From NCBI GenBank assembly GCA_038503035.1, contig JAVSML010024426.1:438648-502647 (forward strand): a DNA stretch of 64,000 bases. Direction: 5' to 3'. The stretch comes from Crocodylus rhombifer (Eukaryota > Chordata > Crocodylia > Crocodylidae). This document shows, in pieces, positions 1 through 11,274 of the stretch. The notes under the pieces were generated by a model, which was not told where the DNA came from, made no database searches, and saw only the letters and a program-made list of their open reading frames with translations. A program made the position numbers and the translations under genes. Positions within the stretch are counted from its first letter, which is position 1, and each line of letters opens with the position of its first letter.

Positions 1-396
1 AGGGCAGGGGTGCAGTGCAGCATTAGGATGGGGCAGGTATGCGGTGCAGTGCTAACAGCGTGGATATGAGCACGCGGTGCAGTGTTAAGGCAAGGGCAGG
101 GGTGCAGTGCAGCATTAGGATGGGGCAGGTATGCGGTGCGGTGGTAACAGCGTGGATATGAGCACGCAGTGCAGTGTTAAGGCAAGGGCAGGGGTGCAGT
201 GCAGCATTAGGATGGGGCAGGTATGCGGTGCGGTGCTAACAGCGTGGATATGAGCACGCGGTGCAGTGTTAAGGCAAGGGCAGGGGTGCAGTGCAGCATT
301 AGGATGGGGCAGGTATGCGGTGCGGTGGTAACAGCGTGGATATGAGCATGCAGTGCAGTGTTAAGGCAAGGGCAGGGGTGCAGTGCAGCATTAGGG
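1..396. repeat. 92-bp tandem satellite, about 4.3 copies, running off the left edge
   Basis: Near-identical units start at 1, 93, 185, 277 and 369, an exact 92-bp period. Each begins AGGGCAGGGGTGCAGTGCAG. The last unit breaks off near 396, where unrelated sequence begins. Units differ at diagnostic sites: units 1 and 3 read GCTAAC and CGCGGTGC, while units 2 and 4 read GGTAAC and GCAGTGC. The array therefore alternates A-B-A-B, a 184-bp higher-order repeat. Copy divergence is only a few bases per unit, so homogenisation is recent or ongoing. The true array length cannot be known because it starts before the window. Reading frames here are by-products of the repeat. Confidence 0.97.
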
Positions 397-1517
397 AGTG
401 GGAGTGTGGGAGCACATGTGGGAGTGTGAGGTCTGCAGGTCGTGGGCATGAACAAAACGGTCCTGGTGGTGGCTTTCATGGGAAAAATGAACATAGGTGG
501 CTGTCTTCCAAAAATCAGGATGCGTGTTTGCACCGATGCATAACTAAAAGCTGCACTTATCTCTTAGCTGCAACCCACAGACATGTAGGACCTGGGTTTC
601 ATTGATGGACCAGTGCTCTGGCTGGGCGGCGTGTCGCAGTCGGATTCAGACTCGTGGACGTGGCTTCGTGGGATACGAGCAAACTTCGGGGGCAGCTCTG
701 GGAGCATCCGTCCGAGGACGTGCCCGCGGCAGCACGGCTCCCAGGCTGGCTCATTGTGTGGCAGCATCTTGTTTCTCCCAGAGAAAGCGCAGCTGCTCTC
801 CCGCTGTTTGGAAGGAGATGAAGGGGAAGGACGGGATCGTGGACAGCCCGAGCCGACCGGCTGGCTACGAGCTGCCCACACGGCTAGTGAAGGTCCGGCG
901 AATACGTCCAGCGTACAGACCCAGGTGCGAATCCTGCACTTGGCGTGTGGGCTGCCGGGGGTTGCAGCCAAGCAGGTTTGCACTGGTGCGCGCTGCCTCG
1001 TGAGCACGGCACCAGGGCTTGCTCCCCCACAACTCTCCTGCCTCAGAAGCTTGAACGGTTTTGAAATGATTAAAAACAGCCCTGCTTCCACATTTTCAGA
1101 CGGACGTTTTTGTTTTGTTCCAAGCCCGATGACTTTTTGATTTGAACCTTTGGTAAAGCTACATTATAAAAAAGGTTACAAAAAAAGATCGATATTAAAT
1201 TGAAATGTTTTGGAGCTGTCCAGGCAGCATGTTTTGACTGACCCCAGCAGGGCTGTGTTTTGTTTCTTAATAAAAACGTGGGGGGGTTGTTTAGACATTT
1301 TCACATTTTGTCTTGTTTTGGAAGAAGAAGGATTTTTGATATCTCAATATCTTGGCAGGACAGGAAAACCATTTCCTGCTTAGCTCTAATCATCCTGCAC
1401 GCAGGCTGGGACCCCTTTATGAGAAAAATAATCTCTGAAACCTTCATATATTGCAAGAGGGTTTTTTTTAAAACAAATCCTGAGGTTCAATTCAGCATTA
1501 CTATTTATCATATCATT
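397..1517. other. non-coding stretch, no gene seen
   Basis: Nothing recognisable as a gene. 560-1100 is fairly GC-rich with scattered CpG, and overlapping frames are open on both strands, as expected for GC-rich non-coding DNA. From about 1130 the sequence turns AT-rich with short A and T runs. No family motif is visible in any frame. Confidence 0.6.
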
Positions 1518-1565
1518 TTAGACTGATATGATAAAATCATCACTGATTTTATCACATCAGTCTAA
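1518..1565. repeat. 22-bp inverted repeat, potential hairpin
   Basis: Arms 1518-1539 and 1544-1565 are reverse complements with one mismatch across 22 bp and a 4-nt spacer. The left arm also pairs with an upstream segment: TTATCATATCA (1505-1515) is the exact reverse complement of TGATATGATAA (1524-1534). Two mutually exclusive hairpins are therefore possible. It resembles the core of a palindromic MITE, but no terminal repeats or target-site duplication are evident. Confidence 0.8.
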
Positions 1566-2237
1566 TTCCAAGAAACAGGAATCCAGTTTGCACCATCCCT
1601 TAGGTCTGTCCTTCGATTCCAGATTGCTCCCTGCATAGGATGGAGACAGACTAGGGACAAGGGGGAAAATGGAAATCCAGACATCCGGATGAGCTGCAGG
1701 TGAAACCCCGGTCGGTGCAAGAGCTCCCGACAGACCCGGGCACCACCGTGGCCGCAGCGCCAGCCGAGGGGCCGGCAGCTCCGCGACGCAGGGTGTTGAG
1801 CGTACCCCTGAAGCAAGGGAACCAGAGAAATGGGCAAATATATGGCACCGATGTCCACGTGCCGTGTCTGGTGAGCCCTGCCGTGCTGGGACCGAGGGGA
1901 GTGGGAGCAGTCGTCTGTCCGTGTTGGTGACCGCGGTGGTTTTGGTTTTGGTGCTGGATGGACACAGCGCCGGCTGCATCGTTTCAGTCGGGACTGGGGT
2001 TTTGGTTGGGGAACACCTGGAGTCACGACGGAGGACGCTTTTCCGATCGCTGAGGTCCCAGGCCTAAGAGACAGCATGTCACGTGGAGTATGCTGGGTTA
2101 CCTTGAAGCACAAGCGCAGACGCAAGGACGCTCGCTCCGGCTCTCTGTAATGTGGACGAGATCCCTGCTCGTTACAAATGCGCGTGTTGCGTGCCGTCTG
2201 CCATGGGTAGTCGCTGCCGCTTGCTAACTCCTCCCAA
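1566..2237. other. non-coding stretch, no gene seen
   Basis: GC-rich non-coding DNA with scattered CpG. Frames are open on both strands at once (for example 1562-2125 on the minus strand), but none carries a recognisable motif. I see no splice-consistent exon. Confidence 0.5.
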
Positions 2238-2790
2238 ACTCCCCGCCTCTATTCGGCACCGGGGAGGCCACATCTGGAGTCCTGTGTCCAGCTGTGGGCC
2301 CCCCCTGCAGAAGGGATGTGGACACACTGGAGAGAGTCCAGCGGAGGACAACAAAAACGGCTGTGGGGCTGGGGGACAGGACTGGTGAGGAGAGGCTGAG
2401 GGACCTGGGCTGATTTAGTCTGGAGAAGAGGAGACTGAGAGGGATCTGATACCAGCCGTCACCTCCCCGCCGGGGGCTGCAACGAGGACGGAGCTGGGCT
2501 GGTCCCAGTGGGGGCAGATGGCAGGACAAGGAGCAATGGGCTCCAGCTGCAGCAAGGGAAGTTGAGGTTGGATATTAGGAAGAGCTTTCTCATTACGAGG
2601 GTAGCAAGGAAGTGGTCCAGGCTCCCCAGAGAGGTGGTGCACTCTCCATCCTTGGAGGTTTTTAAGCCCCGGCTAGACAAAGCCCTGGTTGGGATGATGT
2701 AGTTGGGCTGGTCCTGCTTGGAGCTGTTGCACGAGATGTGATGTCCTGAGCTCCCTCCCACCCCTCATTTCCTAGGATTTTGCAATTCTT
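2238..2790 (+). mobile_element. CR1 LINE, 5'-truncated 3' end, + strand
   Basis: It shows the conserved CR1 tail in order: GGGGAGGCCACATCTGGAGT, the 'ggacaggactggtgaggaga' block, 'gaagttgaggttggatatta', the 'ccttggaggtttttaagccc' block, 'gggatgatgtag', and a worn terminus with 'cctaggattttgcaattct'. CR1 is a non-LTR retrotransposon that normally leaves 5'-truncated copies ending in an 8-bp-type 3' repeat without poly(A). This copy has many substitutions and no usable ORF. The same blocks recur in the copies at 36458 and 40059. Confidence 0.93.
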
Positions 2791-4082
2791 AGTCCCAGCC
2801 CTGTGCTACTGCCTGCAAGGCCAGCCAGCGTTTCTGCGAGACAGAGTCCCCGGTGCGATTATTGCAGCTGGATGCTGAATAGCTACCGCTGAAACGCATC
2901 TGGACCCAGAGCAGGTTGGATGTGCACGTGGCTTCCACTGTCCAGAGGCTGCATCAGCAGCTGGGTCTGTTGAGATGAAGCGGGTCAAGAGGCAGACTTT
3001 CCTTTCGTGGAAAATCGGCAAAACTCGTGGGGCGCAGGGGAGGGGGCAAGCTTCACTCTGGAAAAGTAAGACCCTTGCATTCTCCCCTGGACAAACGTGG
3101 CCTCTGCAGCCTTGGGGCTCAGGGCCTTTGGGCCAAGCACTCAGCTGTAGCACGCCTACACCTGCAGCAAGCCTCGGCTGGTGGACTCTGCCCAGCAGCA
3201 CCTGGACTGGCTGCCGGGACCGCCGCCGGATGGCCAGCGAGCACCAGCCGGGGCCTCCTGGTTCCTGCACTCGGCTTTCCTTGGTTCCTAGTTTTAGCTT
3301 ATTTCTGGGCTTTGGATTTCCCCGTTGTCCTGGCTCAGTTATGCTTCAGGGGCTTGTCCCAGCCAGCACCGGGGCTGCCCCAAGGCTGGATGCCCGGTGC
3401 GGATGTCCACCCTCCCCAGTGAGCTCCCGGCAAGAGGAGTCCGATGGGACCTGCCGGGGTCTGTAGGACGTCACAAGCCCCTGATGCCATCTGCAGCATC
3501 CTTGTGTTGGCAAATCCCTCGTCAGCTCTAGCACCGGCTCTGTGGCTCAAGACAGCCTACCTGATTCCTTCTAACCTCTCCATTGCACAGGCATTAAGGA
3601 CCCTCTCTCCTCTTTCACGCGCTTTAAAGGCTCCCTTAATCAAGCCAGCCTTTCTTCTGCTGTCTGGTAGCTGCTCCTCCTCACAAAGCTCCTGTTTCAC
3701 CTCCCCGCAGACTGTTTCTAACACTAGCTAGGAGCGTTCACTCAGGCGTGGAAATAACTTTCAGGAAAGCACTGGAGGCCCTGCCAAGATGCTCAAGAAA
3801 GCTAGACTGTGTTTTGAATCTGAAAGAGAGGTACATTGATTTCTAATGGCTACAGGGCTAATGAAACAACATCTTCTGATTATGTTTGCCTAGTTAGTTG
3901 TGCTTTTAGGCATAATATGCAATATAGCAAATGAACGCACATTCCAGGAAAGGGGTTGGGTTTGGGTTGGGTTTTTTTCCTTTTATCTTAAACTGTAATA
4001 ATACAGCCTAGATCTCTAGCATGCTAGCAAAGCTTCTAGTTTCTTTTTACTTAGAGAAAAACATGTGTTGTGCTATACAGGC
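2791..4082. other. non-coding stretch, no gene seen
   Basis: 2791-3560 is GC-rich. 3740-4080 is AT-rich with a (GGGTT)-like run around 3956-3975. No motif-bearing frame and no recognised repeat apart from simple runs. Confidence 0.5.
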
Positions 4083-4325
4083 TCATAGGAAATGAGGGTG
4101 GGAAGGGACCTCAGGAGGTCACGTCCAGTCCAACCCCCTGCTCCAAGCAGGACCAGCCCCAGCCGCATCATCCCAGCCAGGGCTTTGTCTACCCCTCCTC
4201 ATGAGAGAGTTTTCCCTGATATCCAGCCTCAACTTCCCTTGCTGCAGCTGGAGCCCACTTCATTGCTCCTTGTCCTGTCATCTGCTCCCGTTGAGACCAG
4301 TCCAGCCCCACCCTCTCTGACGATG
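4083..4325 (-). mobile_element. CR1 LINE fragment, - strand
   Basis: Reverse complement of the CR1 tail. It begins TCATAGGAAATGAGGGTGGG, then 'gggacctcaggaggtcacgt', 'ccagtccaaccccctgctcc', 'cagggctttgtctacc', 'gatatccagcctcaacttcc' and 'tcatctgctcccgttgagac'. It ends near 4325 in the segment that matches the 'cagtgggggcag' block of the + strand copies. Compared with the fuller copy at 36458, the block between 'aagccctgg' and 'ctctctcatg' is shortened, so there is an internal deletion. Confidence 0.93.
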
Positions 4326-5819
4326 TACCGCTTCCTCTGCACCCCCGCTTTGCAAAATCCTAGCTCTGCCCAGGAAACCAATGGCACGGGACAGCGTGGG
4401 ACACCGTTAAGAAACCAGCACAGGGAGAGGGAGACACTGTGCAAGTAAGAAAGCAAAAGGGGCAGCCCCTTTTAATGGAAAGGCTTCTCCGGTGCTCGGC
4501 GGCATGACGCTGCTCTGCAAATGACTGCTCTCGCTGCCTGGCTGTCCCTTTGCATGGTGAGGGCCGCACATGGAGGGAAGGCAGCTGGGAATTGATTTCC
4601 TGCCGCGACAGGCCGTATTGCTCTGGAGAGCAGCGTCTGCAACGAGTAGCCCGTGGGAGGATGGGAAGAGGCGTGGGAATGCAGGCAGTCATTTTTCCCA
4701 CTCCATTTTTCCCAGACAGCGCCGTGCTAGCACTAGCATGGGCAGGATTCAGGCTTGCATGCACACATGTGCATTCGCACACACGTGTGTACTCTTCTGC
4801 ACTGCCTAACGTACATAACATGTACAAGCGCCCTAAGTTCCCCCGTCCGACCTTCCCAGGTGTCCTCGTGGCGCTGCCTGGGCCTCCGCTGTGCTGCCTA
4901 CACCCGCAGCTAGTTACAGAAGTATTTAAGAAATATTGGCCCAGGCTCCCTGTGGTGTTCAGCCCCCTGCGTTGGGGATGGCAGGCGAGCAGGGCGAGGA
5001 GCGTGCTCATTCAGCAAAGCACGCCAACTTGTGCTCATTAAAAACACTTAGCGGAATTGCATTTCCCAGGAGAATGCCTTAGTTTAATTAGGGCTCTGTA
5101 CTGACTAGAATAGCAATGCCCGATACCAAGACCCTGCCTATGTTCAGCATGTGTGAGATGTCCAAAGTCAATCAAGTCTGAGCAGCAATTGGTGCAGATG
5201 CTCAATTTATGTACACCCAAAATATCTGATTGGAGGGGGGAGGTTTCTGTAGGAGAGAATTTTATACGTGCACACACCCAAAGGGCTGTGAGCCAGTTGG
5301 CATCAAACTTGCCTAAAGCAATCCACCCTTGGACCAAAGTTCAGCCCCACTCAGTGTTGCCAGAGCTCAGGGGAGTGGAAACAAAAGCACTTAGTAATGA
5401 GAGACAGACTTTAGCTTTCATGACAGTGTGGGCTACCGTACGCATACATGCAATCATGTATGTGTGCATGCAATCATGCACGTGTGCATGCAGCCACGGA
5501 TGCATACATGTACACGTGCCGTGATCTTGCAGAGAAAGCAGACCTCTTCTTACAGATGTGAATCGTCAAAGCCCCACAAGGTAACTTGTATCTTCTACTT
5601 TTTTAAAAGCTGGAAATAAAACATGAAAACATGAGACAGGAAGATATTCCCCATCTGTTCGAGGACTGGCAGGATTAGGCTTGAGTGGATAGCCCTCTTG
5701 TGCATGAATTCTGGTCCTCGGCATTTTTCTTTGTTAAATTTAATTCAGCTCCTTGGGAAACAAAAGAAGAACTGATCAACACGACCTGGGCAGCTAGACA
5801 GTGATGGATGCTCAGAGGT
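4326..5819. other. non-coding stretch with two alternating purine/pyrimidine runs
   Basis: No gene seen. Two tracts rich in (CA/TG) and CATG steps occur at 4755-4802 and 5436-5522. The second has an imperfect repeat of GCATGCAATCATG-type units. Both would be degenerate Z-DNA-prone microsatellites. The rest is unremarkable. Confidence 0.55.
5436..5522. repeat. degenerate alternating purine-pyrimidine repeat
   Basis: ACATGCAATCATGTATGTGT and similar blocks recur two to three times with changes (GCATGCAATCATGCACGTGT, then a GCATGCAGCCACGG variant). Nearly every step alternates purine and pyrimidine, a pattern associated with Z-DNA. It is an old, imperfect simple repeat. Confidence 0.75.
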
Positions 5820-5856
5820 ATGGCTTCTCAGCCTTTTGGCTGAGATCAAGGGTGGA
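5820..5856 (+). ncRNA. U2 snRNA-like 5' end, probable SINE head or pseudogene
   Basis: The segment matches the first ~31 nt of U2 snRNA with about three substitutions, including the run TTCTCAGCCTTTTGGCT. The stem-loop I hairpin CTCAGCC-TTTT-GGCTGAG (5827-5844) is perfectly paired here. Similarity stops after about 36 nt, long before the branch-site-pairing region, so this is not a functional U2 gene. Crocodilian genomes contain SINEU elements whose heads come from U1 or U2 snRNA, and this copy fits such a head. The following ~150 bp may be its body, which I cannot confirm by eye. The alternative is a 3'-truncated U2 pseudogene. Confidence 0.65.
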
Positions 5857-7246
5857 GAAGGAAGAGGCTTGCCAAAGGGGGAGGAACAGCTGTGCGGGTA
5901 CCAAGGCAGGGTTAGATCCAGCAAGAGGGGCCTTCGGGAGAAAAATGATGAGTGTTGGGGAAGGTCAGGGATTGGGACTGGAGGTTTTCACAAGGTAAAT
6001 GACCTAAAGGAGTCTGCTATAGTCCCCCAGTCAGACAGAAGTGCTGGACTGGAAAACAACCAAACACATCAAGGCTGTGCTACCCGCTGCGATGGAGAGA
6101 GGGGCTTAGCATGCGGGGAAGGAGACCTGACAAGGCCTCCTGTCCCCTGCCCTGCAGGCAGGCCGGCCCCTGGGAGAGTCTACAAATGCCTCCTCATGTG
6201 AGGATCTTGGCTACACAATGCACGGAGATGAGGAATTGCTTTCGGGCTTTCCCTCCTGCTTGCTCCTTTGGCCTTTTGGCTCGGGGGCATCTGAACTCCC
6301 AAACCTGCAGGCATGAGGCTTGCATATAGGATGCCTGCCGTGGGTTTGGGTGTATCTGGAGCCCCAGAGCGGAGAGACCGGGAGGAAGGAGACTTGCCAG
6401 TGGCGGCATCACACAGTTGAAATCTGGAACTTCATTCAGAACTGATTCGGCCCCAGTAAATAAATAGCAGGTTTTGGACCCCGCCCCAGGGCTGCCTTGC
6501 AGAAGAGTTGCGTGGGAAACACAACTGTTCCTCTCTTCGCTTTCAGATGTGGGGTTTTACCAGCCCCCATGAAAGCACGGGGCGGTCGGCCACCCTGCTG
6601 CGCGGTCCCCGCATGGTTCGAACGTGGGAAGGCAAAGTGCCTCTTGCTGCCATTTCTGCCCCCGGGGATGAGAGGTGTCTCCACCCACATTTCCAATGCT
6701 GCTCTAATTTCACTCTGTTTCCATTGCAACGCAAGTTAATATTGATTTGGGTTTTTTTGACATGGCCATTTGCACTTTGGGCTGGGAGTGACGTTGCCCG
6801 TGAAATCTGGCCCCTGCTAGGTATGTGGCAGCACTGGGGTAGGCAGTCCCTCTTCTGTCTCCTTAGCCTGAGACTCATTAGTCTGCATTTATCAGCTCTT
6901 GCCAGAGAACTGGTGAATAATGAGCCGTGGTCCAGGTAATGAAATGGTCTCCCTCTCACATCTGATTACATTGCTCCTTGTTATTTCCTGCAGCTCGCGA
7001 TTTAGCTTCCCCTGGAAGCTTGTTTTGCAAACACTAATGACGGCGCAGCGACAGAAGGACACGGGGCTCTTCCGCCGTGCCCGGGAAGGATGGCAACCCG
7101 CAAGGCCTGTTAGCCGGCGCAGGCACGGGGGCATCCTCCCCGCCACCTGCTCCAGGGACAGGGTTGGAGGAGAAGGTTGGGAATCCCCCCGGGCAGCTTC
7201 TTGCCCACGGGCACAGCTACCTGAGCCATGCAGACACTCGCCACAT
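5857..7246. other. non-coding stretch, no gene seen
   Basis: No recognisable gene. 5857-6010 may be the body of the U2-headed SINE. A second short 'ggccttttggct' match at 6271-6282 lacks the rest of the U2 signature and is probably chance. 6940-7240 is GC-mixed without features. Confidence 0.45.
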
Positions 7247-7523
7247 CAGTGTTTCTAAACCCCATTACACCCCTCATGAAACTCAAGGCAGCCCTTCATT
7301 AGCAAATGACAGCCCTGAGCCTTGAGTTGTGCTTTGACAATGGAAAAATACCAGTAACAGAGCCTTTCCCCTGTTGCAAAGCACTCAGAAAGCCCAGAAC
7401 AGGGCAGTGTTTTTGGCACTCCTGTTGGAAATCTCGGGGTTTATCTTGTGAAGGCCTTTGCACCTGATACGGAGGGGCACCCTTAAAAGGATCTTGCGGC
7501 ACCCCGGTTGAGAATTATCGCTG
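7247..7523 (+). mobile_element. non-autonomous hAT-like element, CAGTGGTTCTCAACC family
   Basis: The left end CAGTGTTTCTAAACCCC and the right end GGTTGAGAATTATCGCTG are degenerate forms of the hAT-type inverted terminus CAGTGGTTCTCAACC. The body shares 'cctgttgcaaagcactcag', 'gaaatctcggggtttatctt' and the outer 'caccccggttgag' with the copies at 26812 and 34294. At ~277 bp it has no transposase. No clear 8-bp target duplication survives. Confidence 0.75.
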
Positions 7524-10500
7524 CAGGTTTGGGGGCCAACGGTGGCAGGTGGATATCAAATGGGTGCGGGCGTCCGCTGGAGGCTGGTGCCGCGCACTGA
7601 GCCATGCTGTGGGGACTGGAAAGATCATTTCCCCCTGTCCCACTCCTGGAGCGGGTGTCCCACGCGTCCGCTGGCTGGTGCATTTGCCGGGGGGTTTCTT
7701 TCAGTCATCTGACGGCCCGTTGAGAGAGCACCCGTGTTGCTCTACAAAGGCATCTCGCTGCCGGGTGGACTCGTCTGGCTCTGAAGAAATCTTTACAGAG
7801 GAGCCCCAGAAGAGGCATCTGATCCCAGACGGCGTGCAGCTTAATTATCGATGGAGTTCGTCAGAGTCCCTGAGACAAAACCAGCTCTGGCGCAACTCCA
7901 CTGATTTCAGCCAGGGATTTGTTTGGAGCCTTTTGTTGTATTGATTACATGCATATTCAAAGACTCATTAAAAAGTGAGGTGGTGACCCAGTTACACGGG
8001 GTCTCTCGTAATGATCTCTCCTGGGTGTGTGTTTTATCGGTCTGGTCGATAGCGTACGGCTGCTTTGTAGGTGCCTAAAAGCCTTGCATCATTCTTATAT
8101 TAAAAGAAGCGCCGCCCATCTGTGTAGAAACCTGAATTTCTAGGCAGGATAGTTCAATCTTTTTTTTTGTTTTTTAAAATTAGGCTTCTTTCCCCCCAAA
8201 CAATTGACTAATGGACTGACAAATTTCCAAACACATCTGGTTGTGAAAACCACGCAGTCTTTCTAAGGGGAAAATGTCATTAAGCAATGAGCAGGTCTGT
8301 CCTTGTCATCGCGTTCCTCAGACTCTGTTGGGGAAACAGGTGTAAAAAAGCCTGAAATGAAATTGTTTTTCCAGTCTGTGAATTGAAGATTTAATTTGCC
8401 CAGGCTCTGTGCTGCATCGCTAGTTTTGTTTTACCCGTCAGGGTCTTGCACGTTTATGCAACATGTTTTAGACCGTCCACTCCCCGCTCTCCCAGTAATC
8501 AGTTGTTGTCTGCAGATCCCAGCAAAACCAGTCAGTGCGTTAATTGCTTTGGGTTGTAAAACCTGCAACATGATTGCCCAGATCTGAATTCATTGCTGGA
8601 TTTCCGTCCGTCTGGGATCTTTACTGCTTGCATATGGCTGTCTCCACACAAATGAGGCACGCTGCAGGTAATCGCGGGGCATTTCGCCCCCTCAGTATGC
8701 TGCGGGCGTGCCACACCAAACACATGCTGGCTGGTTCTGTAATTGCCGCGCTGCAGAGCCCCTGTTGCATTTCAGTCCTACTGCCTAGTGCCCGTGAACT
8801 CGGGGCGGAAAGGTCACATCCTGCAGGTGAGCAGGGAGCGAGAGAGAGGGTAACTAAAGGAGCCTTGGGGATTTTTGTCCTCAGCGGCCCTGGCTGTTAG
8901 AGTACAAGGTTTCTGGAGTAAGGGCTTGTAGACAATCCTTCCCCCTCCCAGGCTTGGTGTTTGCATGCAGAGGTCAGCTCCAAATGCAACAGGAGTCAAA
9001 GAAATGTGTCCCTCTGTTTCAAAAATTCATACCCAAATTGCTGTATGTTGGCTGAATACCTGAAGTCTTGCTGAACAAAGTGCAGTGGTGATATAAATCC
9101 ATGGCTTAACCATGGGTGGAGAACTCCTGGGCGCTGAATATTGCGAATCGTAGCTTAGCGCTCCATGAAACAGAGGTAATTGGAGCTTTTCCTCTGACTT
9201 AGATTTGTTCCTGCGCACACTGCTGATGGGATGTAATAAAAGAGTCGTCCCTCGTTGTGTGCGCACACCTTACCCACCAAGCAGCTTCATTAAAGCTAAG
9301 GGATGACTCAGGTAAGGAAGGACTGCTCGATCGGGCCCCCAGCATTACTCCGTTGCTGCATATGCTGCAGGGAGCAAAACACAGCCGTTAATTGTGGGTG
9401 AACTCACTGAACGTGTCTCACGATAGCAGAAGGTGCAATCTCGTTAGATGAAGTTCGTTTGCAGCCCACCACATCAGGCACTTCTGCCCAGGCTGGGTGC
9501 AATCTGGGTGCAATCTGGTTTAATCGAGCATATACGGTCATCTAGGCACCTGGCCTAACCCTGGGCCTGTTCAAATACAGTGTGCTGGCCCAGGAAGCAC
9601 ATGGCACCAATATCGGTTTGACCAGAGGAAATGGGCTCTGAAATAGCTGTCGTCTGCATTTCAGGCTTTTGCTGCCAGCCTTCGTGCCAAAGCCCTCTGA
9701 CTGGGAGGTGACTGGGAGTAGCTCCTGCTGCTCCTTGGCTGGACGAGGTTGTCCTCACTGGTAAAATGCCTCCCTGCGGAGGCTGGTGAGGATCGGGACA
9801 GGACTCTGAGGTCAATGCACTTCCCCCACGTCTTCAGGATGTTTTGAATTGCAATGGGACATCACAGCTACAAAACTCTGCGGGGAAGGGGCAAACATCC
9901 GTGGAAAAGCAAGAGGCAAGGATTGCTATGGAGAGTAACTTTTATTGAACCGACTGCATGGTTGGGGTAGAGTTAGACAAGCGTTTGGGTATCACAGCAC
10001 CTTTCTTTGGGTCTCCAAAGCAAGACATTTAACTCTTGAGCTGCTTAAAAGAATTTGGCCATCAGAATTTCGGCAACGTTGGTGGTTGAAGTCACCCCAT
10101 CAATAAAAAAGAAGCTATTCCCTCCCTGAAATTTCTCTCTGGTATTTTAGCAACTGTATTGTTCTTCTTGGCAGTGTCTGACACTAGTGGGGCTACCTTT
10201 GACTACGCAGAAGAAAGCTTGCAATTAATACCTCCAGGCTGGGGGCTATTTAGGAAGCTCTGTATGAACCCCCAGGGTCTAGTTTTACTCTGAGCCCCTG
10301 CATTTGCTTGCCAGATCGCAGCCAGCGATCTTTGAACGTGACTTGCAGGTGGCAGCAAGTAGCTAATGAGCCATCGGTGTCTCGTAGATTTGCAGTTGTG
10401 GGTCATTAGGGTGGATAGCTTCCAAGAAGCTTGGAGGTCATGAAGTGCCTAGATGCCTGGCCAGAGATCTCAGCTGAGTGGACTGAGAGCCCCGGGACCT

Positions 10501-10870
10501 AGGTGACCATCGAAGGGGAGATGGAGACAGAGGTTGTGTCCGTCTCTGAGATTGGTTTTGCACAGCAGGGTCTTTCAGAGGATGCCTTGCTGGTTTTCAA
10601 CATGCTGCTTGGTCACGCAATCACTGCCCTCCCTCCCCTTTGTCGTCCTTGCTTTTTGGTGGGAAAGAGAGCACTATCCGGGGAGTGTGCTGGCTCCGGA
10701 CTTTCCCTCGTGGGCCACTGTTATTTTAAAATAGATCCTGTAAGAAGGACACTAAGTGGAGACCTCGATTGAACCGCTTCTCTGGAAGTGCAGAGACAGC
10801 CGGAGGCTTGCCGGGCAAGGCAGATGGTCAGAGATGCACTGTTTGGCTTCACTGTGCTCCATGATGCCCC
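7524..10870. other. non-coding stretch, no gene seen
   Basis: About 3.3 kb with no gene or clear repeat. Small details: a T-rich run at 8158-8180 and a short direct repeat GGGTGCAATCT at 9494-9516. Several AT-rich segments (7930-8400, 9830-10140) look like old unique DNA. Confidence 0.5.
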
Positions 10871-11134
10871 CAGGGAGGAGCGCGTCTACATGTGCACTTT
10901 AATGTGCAGTATCCTATTTTAATGTGCATTAAAGTGTCGTTAAAAAAACATGTTATCTGGCTAATGCACATTAAAATAGGCTAATGCACATTAAGCGTCA
11001 CTTAAAAATCATGCTCTTTAGTTAACGAGCATTAAGACAGGCTAATGTGCATTTTCCTAGTACCTTACAATGGAGGTACTAGGTTTAATGTACATTAGCT
11101 TAAGCGCTTTAATGCATGTGTAGACGCACCCTTA
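10871..11134. mobile_element. non-autonomous hAT-like element, GCGTCTACA family (copy 1)
   Basis: The termini are inverted: CAGGGAGGAGCGCGTCTACA at the left and TGTGTAGACGCACCCTTA at the right. The interior is a lattice of 'aatgcacattaa' and 'taatgtgcatt' direct and inverted repeats plus a palindrome around 11055-11085 (CTAGTACCTT ... AAGGTACTAG-like). There is no coding capacity. Four to five relatives in the window share the (C)GTCTACA(CATG) terminus. I assign it to hAT on terminus form; no convincing 8-bp duplication remains. Confidence 0.75.
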
Positions 11135-11149
11135 GAGAGCAGCAACCGG

Positions 11150-11274
11150 TGTTTAAGCCCCGGGTAGACAAAGCCCTGGCTGGGATGATGTAGCTGGGGC
11201 TGGTCCTGAGCAGGGGGGTGGACTAGATGACTCCCGAGGTCCCTTCCAACCCCCATTTTCTATTCTATGATCTC
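11150..11274 (+). mobile_element. CR1 LINE 3' terminal fragment, + strand
   Basis: Only the last ~125 bp of CR1: 'gtttaagccccgggtagaca', 'agccctggctgggatgatgt', 'agctggggctggtcctg', 'gtcccttccaaccccc' and the terminus TTCTATTCTATGATCTCTA. It sits 15 bp after the hAT-like element ending at 11134, so the transposon may have landed at the truncation point of the CR1 copy. Confidence 0.92.

Noticed and set aside
207..605. Reading frames on both strands over the left-edge repeat
   Set aside because: They arise from a 92-bp tandem unit and share no family motif.
6265..6290. Second 'ggccttttggct' match to U2
   Set aside because: Only 12 bases match and the flanking U2 sequence is absent.
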